Assembly (NCBI GenBank): GCA_022565935.1
Contig: JADFJY010000002.1
Location: forward strand, 1 to 32,535
Direction of reading: 5' to 3'
DNA from: Nitrososphaerota archaeon
Lineage (GTDB): Archaea; Thermoproteota; Nitrososphaeria; Nitrososphaerales; Nitrosopumilaceae
Length of the DNA: 32,535 nucleotides
The first letter of the stretch is position 1. Each line of letters starts with the position of its first letter. Below the pieces are notes generated by a model. That model had not been told where the DNA came from. It did no database searches and worked only from the letters and a program-made list of their open reading frames with translations. Below are positions 16,347 to 23,314 of this stretch, piece by piece. Position numbers and translations under genes: made by a program.

Positions 16347-17231
16347 TTACGCTCTAGTAACGATCTCAAGTATCTCGTTACAGGATTTCTGAATTTGTTC
16401 TGCTTGTTGTAATAATAGATTAGAATCAACTTCTATATCAAAGGCAATCTTCAAAATATGAATTAGATCTTGCTCCCTATTCAAAGAATTTTTAATTTTT
16501 ATAAAATTTGCTTTATTGATGTGACAAAAATAGAAATAGCAATCAGAAAGCATTGAATTCTCTACAAAAAAATCATGTTTTTGTTGAATGATTTGAGAAT
16601 GGTTATTTTTTTCAACCAAATCAGAAAACCCAATGGTTGACTTTAGCATACGTTCAAGCAAAGTTGGAGTAGCTCTCTCAATTCCAACTGTTTGAGTGAC
16701 AACGGAGATGTACTCATTGATTGAACTTTTTTTTAATTTCCGAAGCAGATCTAACATATGAGAAGGACTAGATCTTTGATTGTTTAGAGAAGATATTGCA
16801 TCAGCTAAATAGTAAGAAGCACATTTTTGCCAACATGAAGCAAAAACATCGGATGATTGAATTGATTCTTTAGTTTTTTGACAACAAAACATAGATTCAA
16901 TCAAACAATTTTTTGCAAAATCAGTAAATAGTGAAGAGCGTTTTTTGTTAATTTTTGATAATAACATTTGCAAATCCCATGATTCATCTTGAATTATCTG
17001 CAGGTTGTCATATTGAAGAAGCCTTTGTGATTTGGTTTCAGTTAAGGATGCATGATGAATAATAACAAACTCATCTCCAGATTTAACAATTTTTTCTGGT
17101 TCTGATTTTTCATCAAAAACTACAACATCATATGGACATAAATCAAAATGAAAATCAGAAATTCTACAGCCGCCTAAACCAATTGGAAAGTTAGATAATC
17201 CATTTTTGACTATAAATTTTTCAATATCCAT
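16347..17231 (-). CDS. Uncharacterised 294-residue protein, possibly nucleotidyltransferase-like
   Basis: Not firmly recognised. Residues 12-40 (FPIGLGGCRISDFHFDLCPY, then DVVVFDEK) loosely resemble the GG/GS-x(n)-SDxDLxVF core of minimal nucleotidyltransferases. The C-terminal 200 residues are all helical and Cys-rich (FAKNCLIESMFCCQKTKE, SDVFASCWQKC), as in HEPN-like partners. The fit is weak because the Asp spacing is unusual. No membrane segment is seen. It lies 104 bases upstream of tRNA-Glu on the other strand. Confidence 0.6.
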   Translation of the reverse strand: MDIEKFIVKNGLSNFPIGLGGCRISDFHFDLCPYDVVVFDEKSEPEKIVKSGDEFVIIHHASLTETKSQRLLQYDNLQIIQDESWDLQMLLSKINKKRSSLFTDFAKNCLIESMFCCQKTKESIQSSDVFASCWQKCASYYLADAISSLNNQRSSPSHMLDLLRKLKKSSINEYISVVTQTVGIERATPTLLERMLKSTIGFSDLVEKNNHSQIIQQKHDFFVENSMLSDCYFYFCHINKANFIKIKNSLNREQDLIHILKIAFDIEVDSNLLLQQAEQIQKSCNEILEIVTRA

Positions 17232-17303
17232 GAAAAGAGTATATTTGATTTTTCTATAAAGGAATCAACTTAGAAAATTTTACAAATTCATTCAAGCATT
17301 TCC

Positions 17304-17310
17304 TTTAAAT
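17304..17310 (+). promoter_or_regulatory. TATA box of tRNA-Glu
   Basis: TTTAAAT lies 25-31 bases before the first base of the tRNA, the expected place for an archaeal TATA box. Confidence 0.5.
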
Positions 17311-17334
17311 TGAGATTGAGATTGTTTTTATCAG

Positions 17335-17409
17335 GCTCCCATAGTGTAGTCCGGTTAAGCATTTTGGCTTCTCAAGCCAAAGACTCGGGTTCAAATCCCG
17401 ATGGGAGCA
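17335..17409 (+). tRNA. tRNA-Glu (anticodon CTC)
   Basis: The acceptor stem GCTCCCA pairs with TGGGAGC, followed by discriminator A. The D arm is GTGT/GCAT. The anticodon stem TTGGC/GCCAA encloses TTCTCAA, giving CTC, which reads GAG. The T arm is TCGGG-TTCAAAT-CCCGA. It has 75 bases with no intron and no encoded CCA. Confidence 0.95.
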
Positions 17410-17528
17410 TTTTAGTTTAATATCAATAATCAATTCAGAATCCAAGAAATTTTTAAAAATATTTTTTTAAATTACAAATGAAATCTCAAAATAATTTCTT
17501 TAAATAATTAAATTACAATTCATTATTA

Positions 17529-18185
17529 GTGGGTCTAAGAGAAATTGAACTCCAAGAAGAATATCGTTCAGATAGAAATGACATTGCATCAGAATTTTTC
17601 TTTCCTTGTCTAAGTAATTGTATAGAATATGATAGATGTGTAGACTTTTTGTCTATTCAAACGTTAGCCACAATATCTATGGCATTTGATAATTTTGTTA
17701 TGGGTAAGGCAAAATTAAGAATTGTCACTGGCCATAAATTTAGAGCTGCAGATTTGGATCTATTTGCAAAACTATTTGATGAAAAACACAAAAAATCGTT
17801 TGACGGAAAACAAATCAAAAACACCAAAATTGAAAAAATTGCAAAATTTTTTGATAATGGTCAAATTGAATTAAAGATTGCAATTCCAAATTCAGAACAA
17901 GTTGCAAATTCATTCTCAGAGAGAATTGGAATATTCAGAGATGAGCATGATCAGGTGGTTGCATTTACTGGAACCTCTAGTGAATCATTCTCCACTCAAA
18001 CTACTGATTTTGAATCTGTAGATGTGTTTACTTCATGGAATGACAAATCAAGAGTTGAAAGAAAAGTGAAAGATTTTGAGGAATTGTGGGAGAATAAGAC
18101 AAAATATGTTGAAGTTTATGATTTTATGTATGCAATAAAAAATAATCTTTTAAAATATTCATCAGCGTGGATATTTAATGATTAA
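17529..18185 (+). CDS. Stand-alone PLD-like domain with degenerate active site
   Basis: 218 residues from a GTG start. It resembles the N-terminal phospholipase-D-like domain found in front of DEAD/SNF2-type helicases: EYRSDRNDIASEFFFPCL near the N-terminus, and later GIFRDEHDQVVAFTGTSSES followed by DFESVDVFTSW. In active members the block before GIF reads HxK. Here it is SER (Ser130, Arg132), and the Asn of GSxN is Ser. The catalytic His and Lys are therefore missing and nuclease activity is unlikely. No helicase domain follows; the gene ends in a 4-base overlap with convergent endA. It may be a binding subunit or a remnant. Confidence 0.7.
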   Translation: MGLREIELQEEYRSDRNDIASEFFFPCLSNCIEYDRCVDFLSIQTLATISMAFDNFVMGKAKLRIVTGHKFRAADLDLFAKLFDEKHKKSFDGKQIKNTKIEKIAKFFDNGQIELKIAIPNSEQVANSFSERIGIFRDEHDQVVAFTGTSSESFSTQTTDFESVDVFTSWNDKSRVERKVKDFEELWENKTKYVEVYDFMYAIKNNLLKYSSAWIFND

Positions 18186-18745
18186 AACTGAAAAGATTCT
18201 TCTAATCTAGCTTTATTTTCATAGAAATTAATTCTATTAATTTTATAATAAATTACTTCACCACGACGTTCAATGACTGCAATAATTGGTTCTTTTCCCA
18301 TCTGAGTAATCTCTTCGATCTTTTTTTGTAGATTACCCATCTTTACTTGCTGTCCCTCATTAAGACCAAAGATTAGAAATTTAGCTCCCTTTTCACCAAA
18401 GTGTCCTCTTTCATAAACTCTAAAGTCATAACCAAAACCAAATCCATCCTTTACAACATAACCACGATTTCGAAGATCACGATATATCAAAAATTTAGTT
18501 AGAATTTCAGCATCTAGTTTTTGAGAAATATTCATGAAAGAGTTAAAATCAATTTGTTTTTTTCCCTTCTTTAAAATTAGTCTTTTAGCGTATAGTAAGT
18601 ATAGAGTTTCAAATTGTTTTAGAAATAATTTTTCTTTTTCAATTTCTCCATATCCCTTTTGTTCAAGTTCATGAATCATATTCTTATTTGATATACAAGT
18701 TTGACCTGAAATTATCTCGCCTTTGACAAAAAGTGTTTCTTCCAT
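18182..18745 (-). CDS. endA: tRNA-splicing endonuclease
   Basis: 187 residues from the ATG at 18745. The catalytic C-terminal domain has KFLIYRDLRNRGYVVKDGFG, then DFRVYERGH and YYKINR, giving the likely Tyr111, His115 and Lys168 triad. It cuts the bulge-helix-bulge motif at intron borders of pre-tRNA and pre-rRNA. The frame is open to 18781, but a TATA-like element (TTATAT on the minus strand, 18772-18777) lies about 26-32 bases upstream of 18745, and the family begins near MEETLFVKG, so the shorter start is preferred. The two tRNAs in this window have no intron. Confidence 0.92.
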   Translation of the reverse strand: MEETLFVKGEIISGQTCISNKNMIHELEQKGYGEIEKEKLFLKQFETLYLLYAKRLILKKGKKQIDFNSFMNISQKLDAEILTKFLIYRDLRNRGYVVKDGFGFGYDFRVYERGHFGEKGAKFLIFGLNEGQQVKMGNLQKKIEEITQMGKEPIIAVIERRGEVIYYKINRINFYENKARLEESFQF

Positions 18746-18843
18746 GATGAAGAGAAAGCCAAAGGATTTCCATATAAGCATTAGAAAATATGAAGAAATG
18801 CTGGTTAACCGTTAAAATATGGGCATTCTGGTTTTAGAATATC

Positions 18844-19353
18844 ATGCATGGTGCAAATTACAGATCTAGAAAGGGACAAGTGTTTACCAGAAAAAAGTAC
18901 ATTAAAGGAAAGCCACAAATTAAAATTGCAAAATTTCAAGGTGGTAAAAGAGGAACATATCAATATTGTGTTCAATTAAGTCTCAATGAAAAACTTCAGA
19001 TTAGACACATGGCAATAGAATCAATGAGATTGGCAGCAAATAAAACATTAGAGAAAACAACTGGAGAAACAGGTTACTATTCCAGGCTTAGAATTTATCC
19101 ACACAATCTTTTAAGAGAAAATAAACAAATTGCTACTGCAGGTGCAGATAGAATTTCAGAAGGAATGAGAAGATCATGGGGTAAAGCAACAAGTTTAGGT
19201 GCTAGAGTCAGACAAGGTCAATGCATAATGGAACTATATGTTAATGGTAGTGATCATCTAACTGCTGCAAGAAAAGCACTACATGGAGCATGTGTAAAAC
19301 TACCAGGAACACCATCAATCAAAGTAATTGATTGGAATAAAGCCTCACCATAA
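18844..19353 (+). CDS. rpl10e: Large-subunit ribosomal protein L10e (uL16)
   Basis: 169 residues with the archaeal/eukaryotic L10e pattern: YRSRKGQVFTRKKYIKGKP, LRIYPHNLLRENKQ, DRISEGMRRSWGKA and the Ala-rich helix LTAARKALHGACVKLPG. It sits near the peptidyl-transferase centre and the 5S RNA. TTAAAATAT (about 18814-18822) is at a leaderless TATA distance. It is a monocistronic gene; the last 9 bases overlap the convergent 87-residue gene. Confidence 0.96.
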   Translation: MHGANYRSRKGQVFTRKKYIKGKPQIKIAKFQGGKRGTYQYCVQLSLNEKLQIRHMAIESMRLAANKTLEKTTGETGYYSRLRIYPHNLLRENKQIATAGADRISEGMRRSWGKATSLGARVRQGQCIMELYVNGSDHLTAARKALHGACVKLPGTPSIKVIDWNKASP

Positions 19354-19608
19354 ATTTTCTAAATTAGATTTTCTGGTTTTAACTAATTCTAAAAATTCTT
19401 TGAATTCGTCTTTAGTAGGTTCTCGATTAAGAATTCTTTTTGATTGATAGTAAAAGGCGTTGTAAATTCTGCCAACTATAATACCTAAAGCAAATGATTT
19501 TGAATCATCAATGTCTGAAAGTGATTGAACTAATTGTTTGATTTCATCTTTGTTTAAAATTGTATCTTGAATTTTTTGTTCGATCTTTTTTAGAAGAATT
19601 TCATCCAT
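19345..19608 (-). CDS. Uncharacterised small helical protein (87 residues)
   Basis: No family recognised. It is predicted to be all helical: charged helix 1 (EILLKKIEQKIQDTILNKDE), a middle helix with small residues (FALGIIVGRIYNAFYYQSKR), and a Lys/Glu-rich C-terminal helix. It could be a DNA- or protein-binding helical bundle. The coding frame is clean and its composition matches its neighbours. Confidence 0.65.
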   Translation of the reverse strand: MDEILLKKIEQKIQDTILNKDEIKQLVQSLSDIDDSKSFALGIIVGRIYNAFYYQSKRILNREPTKDEFKEFLELVKTRKSNLENLW

Positions 19609-19639
19609 TATCTATCTTAGTTGAAATAGTTAAAAACAG

Positions 19640-19647
19640 TTTAATAT
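19640..19647 (+). promoter_or_regulatory. TATA box of tRNA-Gly
   Basis: TTTAATAT lies 25-32 bases before the first base of the tRNA. Confidence 0.45.
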
Positions 19648-19671
19648 CCAAATTCTGTCTCTAGGATTGTT

Positions 19672-19745
19672 GCAGTTATAGTACAGTTTGGTTAATATTC
19701 TAGCTTGCCAAGTTAGTGACCCGGGTTCAAATCCCGGTAACTGCA
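19672..19745 (+). tRNA. tRNA-Gly (anticodon GCC)
   Basis: The acceptor GCAGTTA pairs with TAACTGC, followed by discriminator A at 19745. The anticodon arm is CTAGC-TTGCCAA-GTTAG with anticodon GCC. The T arm is CCGGG-TTCAAAT-CCCGG. No intron. The next three bases (19746-19748) are CCA, so the 3' end may be encoded, unlike the tRNA-Glu in this window. Confidence 0.95.
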
Positions 19746-19748
19746 CCA

Positions 19749-20180
19749 TTATTTTTGATTTTTTGGCATTAATGCGTTTTGAATTATTTCAAGTGCATCT
19801 TGAGCTTTTTCTGGACGAGGTAATTGAATCATAAACACATTTTCTTTTCCATATTGAGAATGTGGTGAAGAAAGTGCAAGCATTGATGTTTTTGCAAGAG
19901 ATTCAAAAAATACAAGATCAGTTTTTGCATTGACTAGAAATTTTTCAACAATATTTCCTTTTGAAAACATCAAAGCAATTTCAACAAAAACATTTCCTTG
20001 TCCATCTTGTAAAATATTCAGATCAGTGTTAATCGATAAAGATTCGCCAGCAATTTTTGATAACATATCATCATATTTTTTCTCTTCAATTACAATACAA
20101 GGTGTTTTTTTACTATCAAAATCAAAAGTGGTAATTCCATCATGGACTTGTTCTAATAATTTCTTTAACTCATCAGACAT
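19749..20180 (-). CDS. Uncharacterised protein (143 residues) coupled to the CPA2 antiporter
   Basis: No family recognised. It is soluble, starts helical and acidic (DELKKLLEQVHDGITTFDF), then has several strands (CIVIEEKKYDDML, NVFVEIALMFSKGNIVEKFL) and a C-terminal helix (KAQDALEIIQNALM). Its ATG lies inside the last codons of the antiporter gene (8-base overlap), so translation is coupled. A regulatory or accessory subunit of the antiporter is possible; the protein has no nucleotide-binding RCK motif. Confidence 0.68.
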   Translation of the reverse strand: MSDELKKLLEQVHDGITTFDFDSKKTPCIVIEEKKYDDMLSKIAGESLSINTDLNILQDGQGNVFVEIALMFSKGNIVEKFLVNAKTDLVFFESLAKTSMLALSSPHSQYGKENVFMIQLPRPEKAQDALEIIQNALMPKNQK

Positions 20181-21516
20181 TGTCTTTTTTCTCCACAGCA
20201 GTAATTACTTTATCTCCAGCTCTCATTAAAAATGGAGTAATAATTGCGGTAATTATTGAAATCATACCTATCAAAGGAAATAAGAAGGCACTAACTGCAC
20301 CCATATCTACTCCAACTTTTACAATTACAATTGAGAATTCACCTCTAGGAGCAGACAATGTAAATGCAGAACGGAGTGCTTTGCCACGTTTTTGTCTAAA
20401 TATGATATTTCCAAGCATGTTACCGCCAAATTTCATGCCAATAGAAACTGCAATCAAGATAATAGCTATAACAATATAATTTTCAAGCTGAGAAACATCC
20501 ATCAGTGCACCTACTGAAATAAAGAATATGGCTACAAACATGTCTTTGATTGGACTTGAGAGAAGTTTTGAGACATCGGCTGATTTTGATTCAGCAACAA
20601 GTACACCTGCCAAAAATGCTCCAATTGCTACAGATAATCCCACCATGTTTGCAAATAATGCATATCCAAAACAGAGACCAAGAACACTTAGTAGTAAAAT
20701 TTCACGATGTTCTGTAGCTGCAACTCTATCAATTAATGGTGGAATCAAACGCGTTCCAATAGTAAATGTTCCAACAATAAGAGCAATTGCTACTACCACT
20801 ACAGCAATAATAGATTCTATTGATACAGTTCCAACTAAGGCAATAGACTGTAATGAAGAAATAAGAATTACTGCAATTACATCTTCAACTATTAAAATAC
20901 CTAAAATAAGCAAAGAGGATTCTTTTTTGATTTTTCCCGTATCCTCCAAAATCTTAACAATAATTGCAGTACTTGATATTGATAATGCAGCTGAAATAAA
21001 CAATGCATCCATAAATTCCAATCCAAGCATAGTAGCAGTGTAAAATATGACACCCATTGTTGAAAATAATCCTATAGTTCCAATTCCAATTGCCTGACGG
21101 CCAATACTTTTAATTTTTGAATATGGAAATTCAATACCTATTACAAAAAGAAGTAAGATGACACCAATTTCAGCAAAAAGATTCAATGCCTCAACATCAG
21201 ATAGAATTCCTACACCACCTATAATATCAGAATTAGGACCGCCAGCAGGTAAAACCCATGACCAAAGTGAGGAGAATGGTCCAAGCAACATTCCTGCAAA
21301 TAGATAACCAATGATCAAAGGTTGTTTAATTTTAAAAAATGCTAGTGTAACTACAGCACCAATTATCATGATAAAAGCTAAATCAGTAATAAAACTAGTA
21401 TGAGGAAGCTCAGGAGTTATCTGTTCAATTAAAGTAGTAACAGTATTGTTAAGAGTATTTTGAATTGTACTTGAATCTAATTGAAGTAAAACGTTTTGCA
21501 TGTTATCATTTAACAA
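20173..21516 (-). CDS. CPA2-family cation:proton antiporter
   Basis: 447 residues with 12-13 membrane helices. The N-terminal part has KIKQPLIIGYLFAGMLLGPF, typical of KefB/NapA-like proteins. The core has GVILLLFVIGIEF, SSTAIIVKILEDTGKI, LSVAIGAFLAGVLVAES and FVAIFFISVGALMDVS. The LSAPRGEFSIVIVKVG segment is the conserved helix near the ion site. The C-terminus stops just after the last helix, without the RCK/TrkA-N domain of KefB/KefC. It exchanges Na+ or K+ for H+; the ion is not decided. An ATG five codons in (21501) is an alternative start. Confidence 0.9.
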   Translation of the reverse strand: MLNDNMQNVLLQLDSSTIQNTLNNTVTTLIEQITPELPHTSFITDLAFIMIIGAVVTLAFFKIKQPLIIGYLFAGMLLGPFSSLWSWVLPAGGPNSDIIGGVGILSDVEALNLFAEIGVILLLFVIGIEFPYSKIKSIGRQAIGIGTIGLFSTMGVIFYTATMLGLEFMDALFISAALSISSTAIIVKILEDTGKIKKESSLLILGILIVEDVIAVILISSLQSIALVGTVSIESIIAVVVVAIALIVGTFTIGTRLIPPLIDRVAATEHREILLLSVLGLCFGYALFANMVGLSVAIGAFLAGVLVAESKSADVSKLLSSPIKDMFVAIFFISVGALMDVSQLENYIVIAIILIAVSIGMKFGGNMLGNIIFRQKRGKALRSAFTLSAPRGEFSIVIVKVGVDMGAVSAFLFPLIGMISIITAIITPFLMRAGDKVITAVEKKDNV

Positions 21517-21642
21517 ATTTGTTTAAAAATGATTTCTCATTAAAAATTTAAATCTTAAATTAAACAATTAGCAAATATTAGAAAAGAGACTCGAGTTTTC
21601 AAAATGTTTAACCTCTTTATGCTCAATAATCATAATCAAAAT

Positions 21643-21704
21643 GCAGAGTGATGATTAGGTCAGCTGAATAAAATGTAGAGATATGACCTGGGGTATCTGA
21701 CTGC
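21643..21704 (+). ncRNA. Candidate C/D-box guide sRNA
   Basis: GCAG (21643-21646) and CTGC (21701-21704) can pair as a terminal stem. Inside it are a C box GTGATGA (21648-21654) and a D box CTGA (21697-21700), with a D' box CTGA (21664-21667) and a weaker C' box ATGTAGA (21673-21679). The D guide would be the 17 bases before the D box, and the D' spacer is short (9). TTTATG at 21616-21621 lies about 22-27 bases upstream, consistent with a promoter. The region encodes no protein. AGGTCA/TGACCT inside it could form an alternative hairpin. The target was not identified. Confidence 0.5.
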
Positions 21705-21737
21705 GTAATTGGTTACGTTGTAATTACCTTAGTATTA

Positions 21738-21762
21738 ATAGTACGGTATAATACCGTACTAT
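21738..21762. promoter_or_regulatory. Perfect 25-bp palindrome abutting a start codon
   Basis: The arms ATAGTACGGTAT and ATACCGTACTAT flank a single central A; twelve bases pair perfectly. The right arm ends at the base before the ATG of the 35-residue C2H2 protein. A TATA-like ATTAATA (21734-21740) overlaps its left edge at about -26. A repressor bound here would sit between the TATA box and the transcription start, a usual place for archaeal repressors. Confidence 0.7.
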
Positions 21763-21870
21763 ATGATTCAATGTGAATATTGTACAAGAGGGTTTATTGA
21801 AACAATGAACGGTTTGACTGAAAAGACCTTTCATGAATTGCTTCATGAACCAAGAGTTGTAAACAAGTAA
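21763..21870 (+). CDS. C2H2 zinc-finger mini-protein (35 residues)
   Basis: The frame starts MIQCEYCTRGF and contains Cys4-x2-Cys7, then His24-x3-His28. This is the ligand set of a classical C2H2 finger, with Phe11 at the usual C-x-x-C-x3-F place but 16 rather than 12 residues between Cys and His. A palindrome lies directly upstream. It may bind DNA, RNA or protein. It may even act on the palindrome itself, which is a guess. Confidence 0.65.
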   Translation: MIQCEYCTRGFIETMNGLTEKTFHELLHEPRVVNK

Positions 21871-21931
21871 CTCTTTACATTTTTTATTTTAAACCTAACT
21901 TTTTTATCATTAAATTTTTAATTTAATTCAT

Positions 21932-23314
21932 ATGGCTATCAAAATTTCAAAGAAAAAATCAAAAAAACCAACAAAAAAAATTACAAAAAGAGAGCCAAGC
22001 CCATCCATATTACTAAAGAAAGTAGCATCAGTTTCAGATTCTAACAAAGCATTACAAAAAGAGATCAAGGGAATGTCAAAAATTTTTGGTGAAAACCAAA
22101 AGATCTTAGTTTCTATGAAAGGAATGATTGACACACTAACATCAACATTAGAGCATATTCAAAAACAATCAAAACAAATCAACATTATTGAAGATGACAC
22201 ACAAAAACTATACTCAGGATTAAATCAAGTAAGAACACAATTTAATCTAGTCAACAAGATCAATGAGCAAACTATCAAATTACAAGAAGAGATAAACAAA
22301 ATTTCAAATGCATCAAAATCTCAAGGGCTACCACAGCAAGTAGAAGATAGTGTGAATTCAATTAGAAATAATTCTCAAATGATTATCAAAATTGCCCAGA
22401 GAATTGATGAGGTGAGAGATGATCTTAAGAAAGTTTCTGGGAAAGCAGACTCATTTTTAGAAATTGGTTCTGAAATGAGTAAACTAAAAAATAGTGTAGA
22501 AGCAATTTCAGGAAAAACTGGAAAACTAGAGATAGGAACTCAGATTATTGAAAGTCTAAAACAAGAACTTGGAAAAATTGTCGAAGGGAAATTATTTACA
22601 TCAAACCTTAATTCTGAATTAGAAGCAATAAAAATTACAATTGATGCTATTTCATCCAAAGCCTCAAAAATTGATTCGTTAGGTGGAGTAATTGATGGCC
22701 TTAAACAACAATTTGACACTATAGCGTTAAAGACTAATTCTGTAGAGGGTTTGAGCCTAGAATCCATTAATGATCTAGGAGATAAAATAAAGAGAATTGA
22801 AGAAAAAGTATCTTCAGTATCAGACATTGTAAAAAGACAAGATGCATCTACTGCAGAATTTCACAAAAAATCTGAAAAATTATTTGAAGAAATACAATCA
22901 ATCAAAAATGTTACAAACAAAGTATCAAGTGATTCATCAAATGAGATGATGGCGTTGTTAAAACTTTCAGAATTTCAATCAGGTATCAGAATGAATGCAG
23001 AATCAAAGTATGGTAATGCAAAAGATCTTGAAAAGATGGCAGCACAGACTGCAGATATTGTTAATCTCTTTGATAGAATTTCAATAGAATCAGGTGAAAA
23101 GATTCCACTTCCCTATGAAGTAAGACAGTGGGCAGTAAGTAAAATTTTTGATTCTGCAGACAAGTGGGAAATTCGATTCAGTGATGTTTATTCAATTTTG
23201 ACAAATGCAATTGGAAAAGACTTGTTTAAAGAAGTAGTAAGAATTCAGCAAGTAAGAGACATTTTTGGAATTAGAGCAGTAGATCAAATCAGAAATGATT
23301 TGAATATTTCTTAA
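21932..23314 (+). CDS. Long coiled-coil protein with conserved-looking C-terminal domain
   Basis: 460 residues: a very basic N-terminus (ISKKKSKKPTKKITKRE), then about 300 residues of heptad-like helix (repeated LxxIxxxxxxL, SKLKNSVEAISGKTGKLE, DSLGGVIDGLKQQFDTI), as in methyl-accepting or SMC-type stalks. From about residue 345 a compact domain follows, with IPLPYEVRQWAVSKIFDSAD and a helical end. There is no signal or membrane segment, so it is cytoplasmic. It ends in a 4-base overlap with the convergent glycosyltransferase gene. Function unknown; the Lys-rich start could bind DNA or the membrane. Confidence 0.72.
   Translation: MAIKISKKKSKKPTKKITKREPSPSILLKKVASVSDSNKALQKEIKGMSKIFGENQKILVSMKGMIDTLTSTLEHIQKQSKQINIIEDDTQKLYSGLNQVRTQFNLVNKINEQTIKLQEEINKISNASKSQGLPQQVEDSVNSIRNNSQMIIKIAQRIDEVRDDLKKVSGKADSFLEIGSEMSKLKNSVEAISGKTGKLEIGTQIIESLKQELGKIVEGKLFTSNLNSELEAIKITIDAISSKASKIDSLGGVIDGLKQQFDTIALKTNSVEGLSLESINDLGDKIKRIEEKVSSVSDIVKRQDASTAEFHKKSEKLFEEIQSIKNVTNKVSSDSSNEMMALLKLSEFQSGIRMNAESKYGNAKDLEKMAAQTADIVNLFDRISIESGEKIPLPYEVRQWAVSKIFDSADKWEIRFSDVYSILTNAIGKDLFKEVVRIQQVRDIFGIRAVDQIRNDLNIS

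Noticed and set aside
17335..18185. Integrated element at tRNA-Glu
   Set aside because: No integrase, no duplicated tRNA 3' end and no change in base composition were found between here and 19745.
18746..18781. Longer endA start at 18781
   Set aside because: The predicted TATA element lies inside the extension, and the family starts near MEETLFVKG.
21657..21689. AGGTCA/TGACCT inverted repeat as a terminator or riboswitch
   Set aside because: The loop is 21 bases and no U-run follows; the C/D-box reading explains more of the segment.
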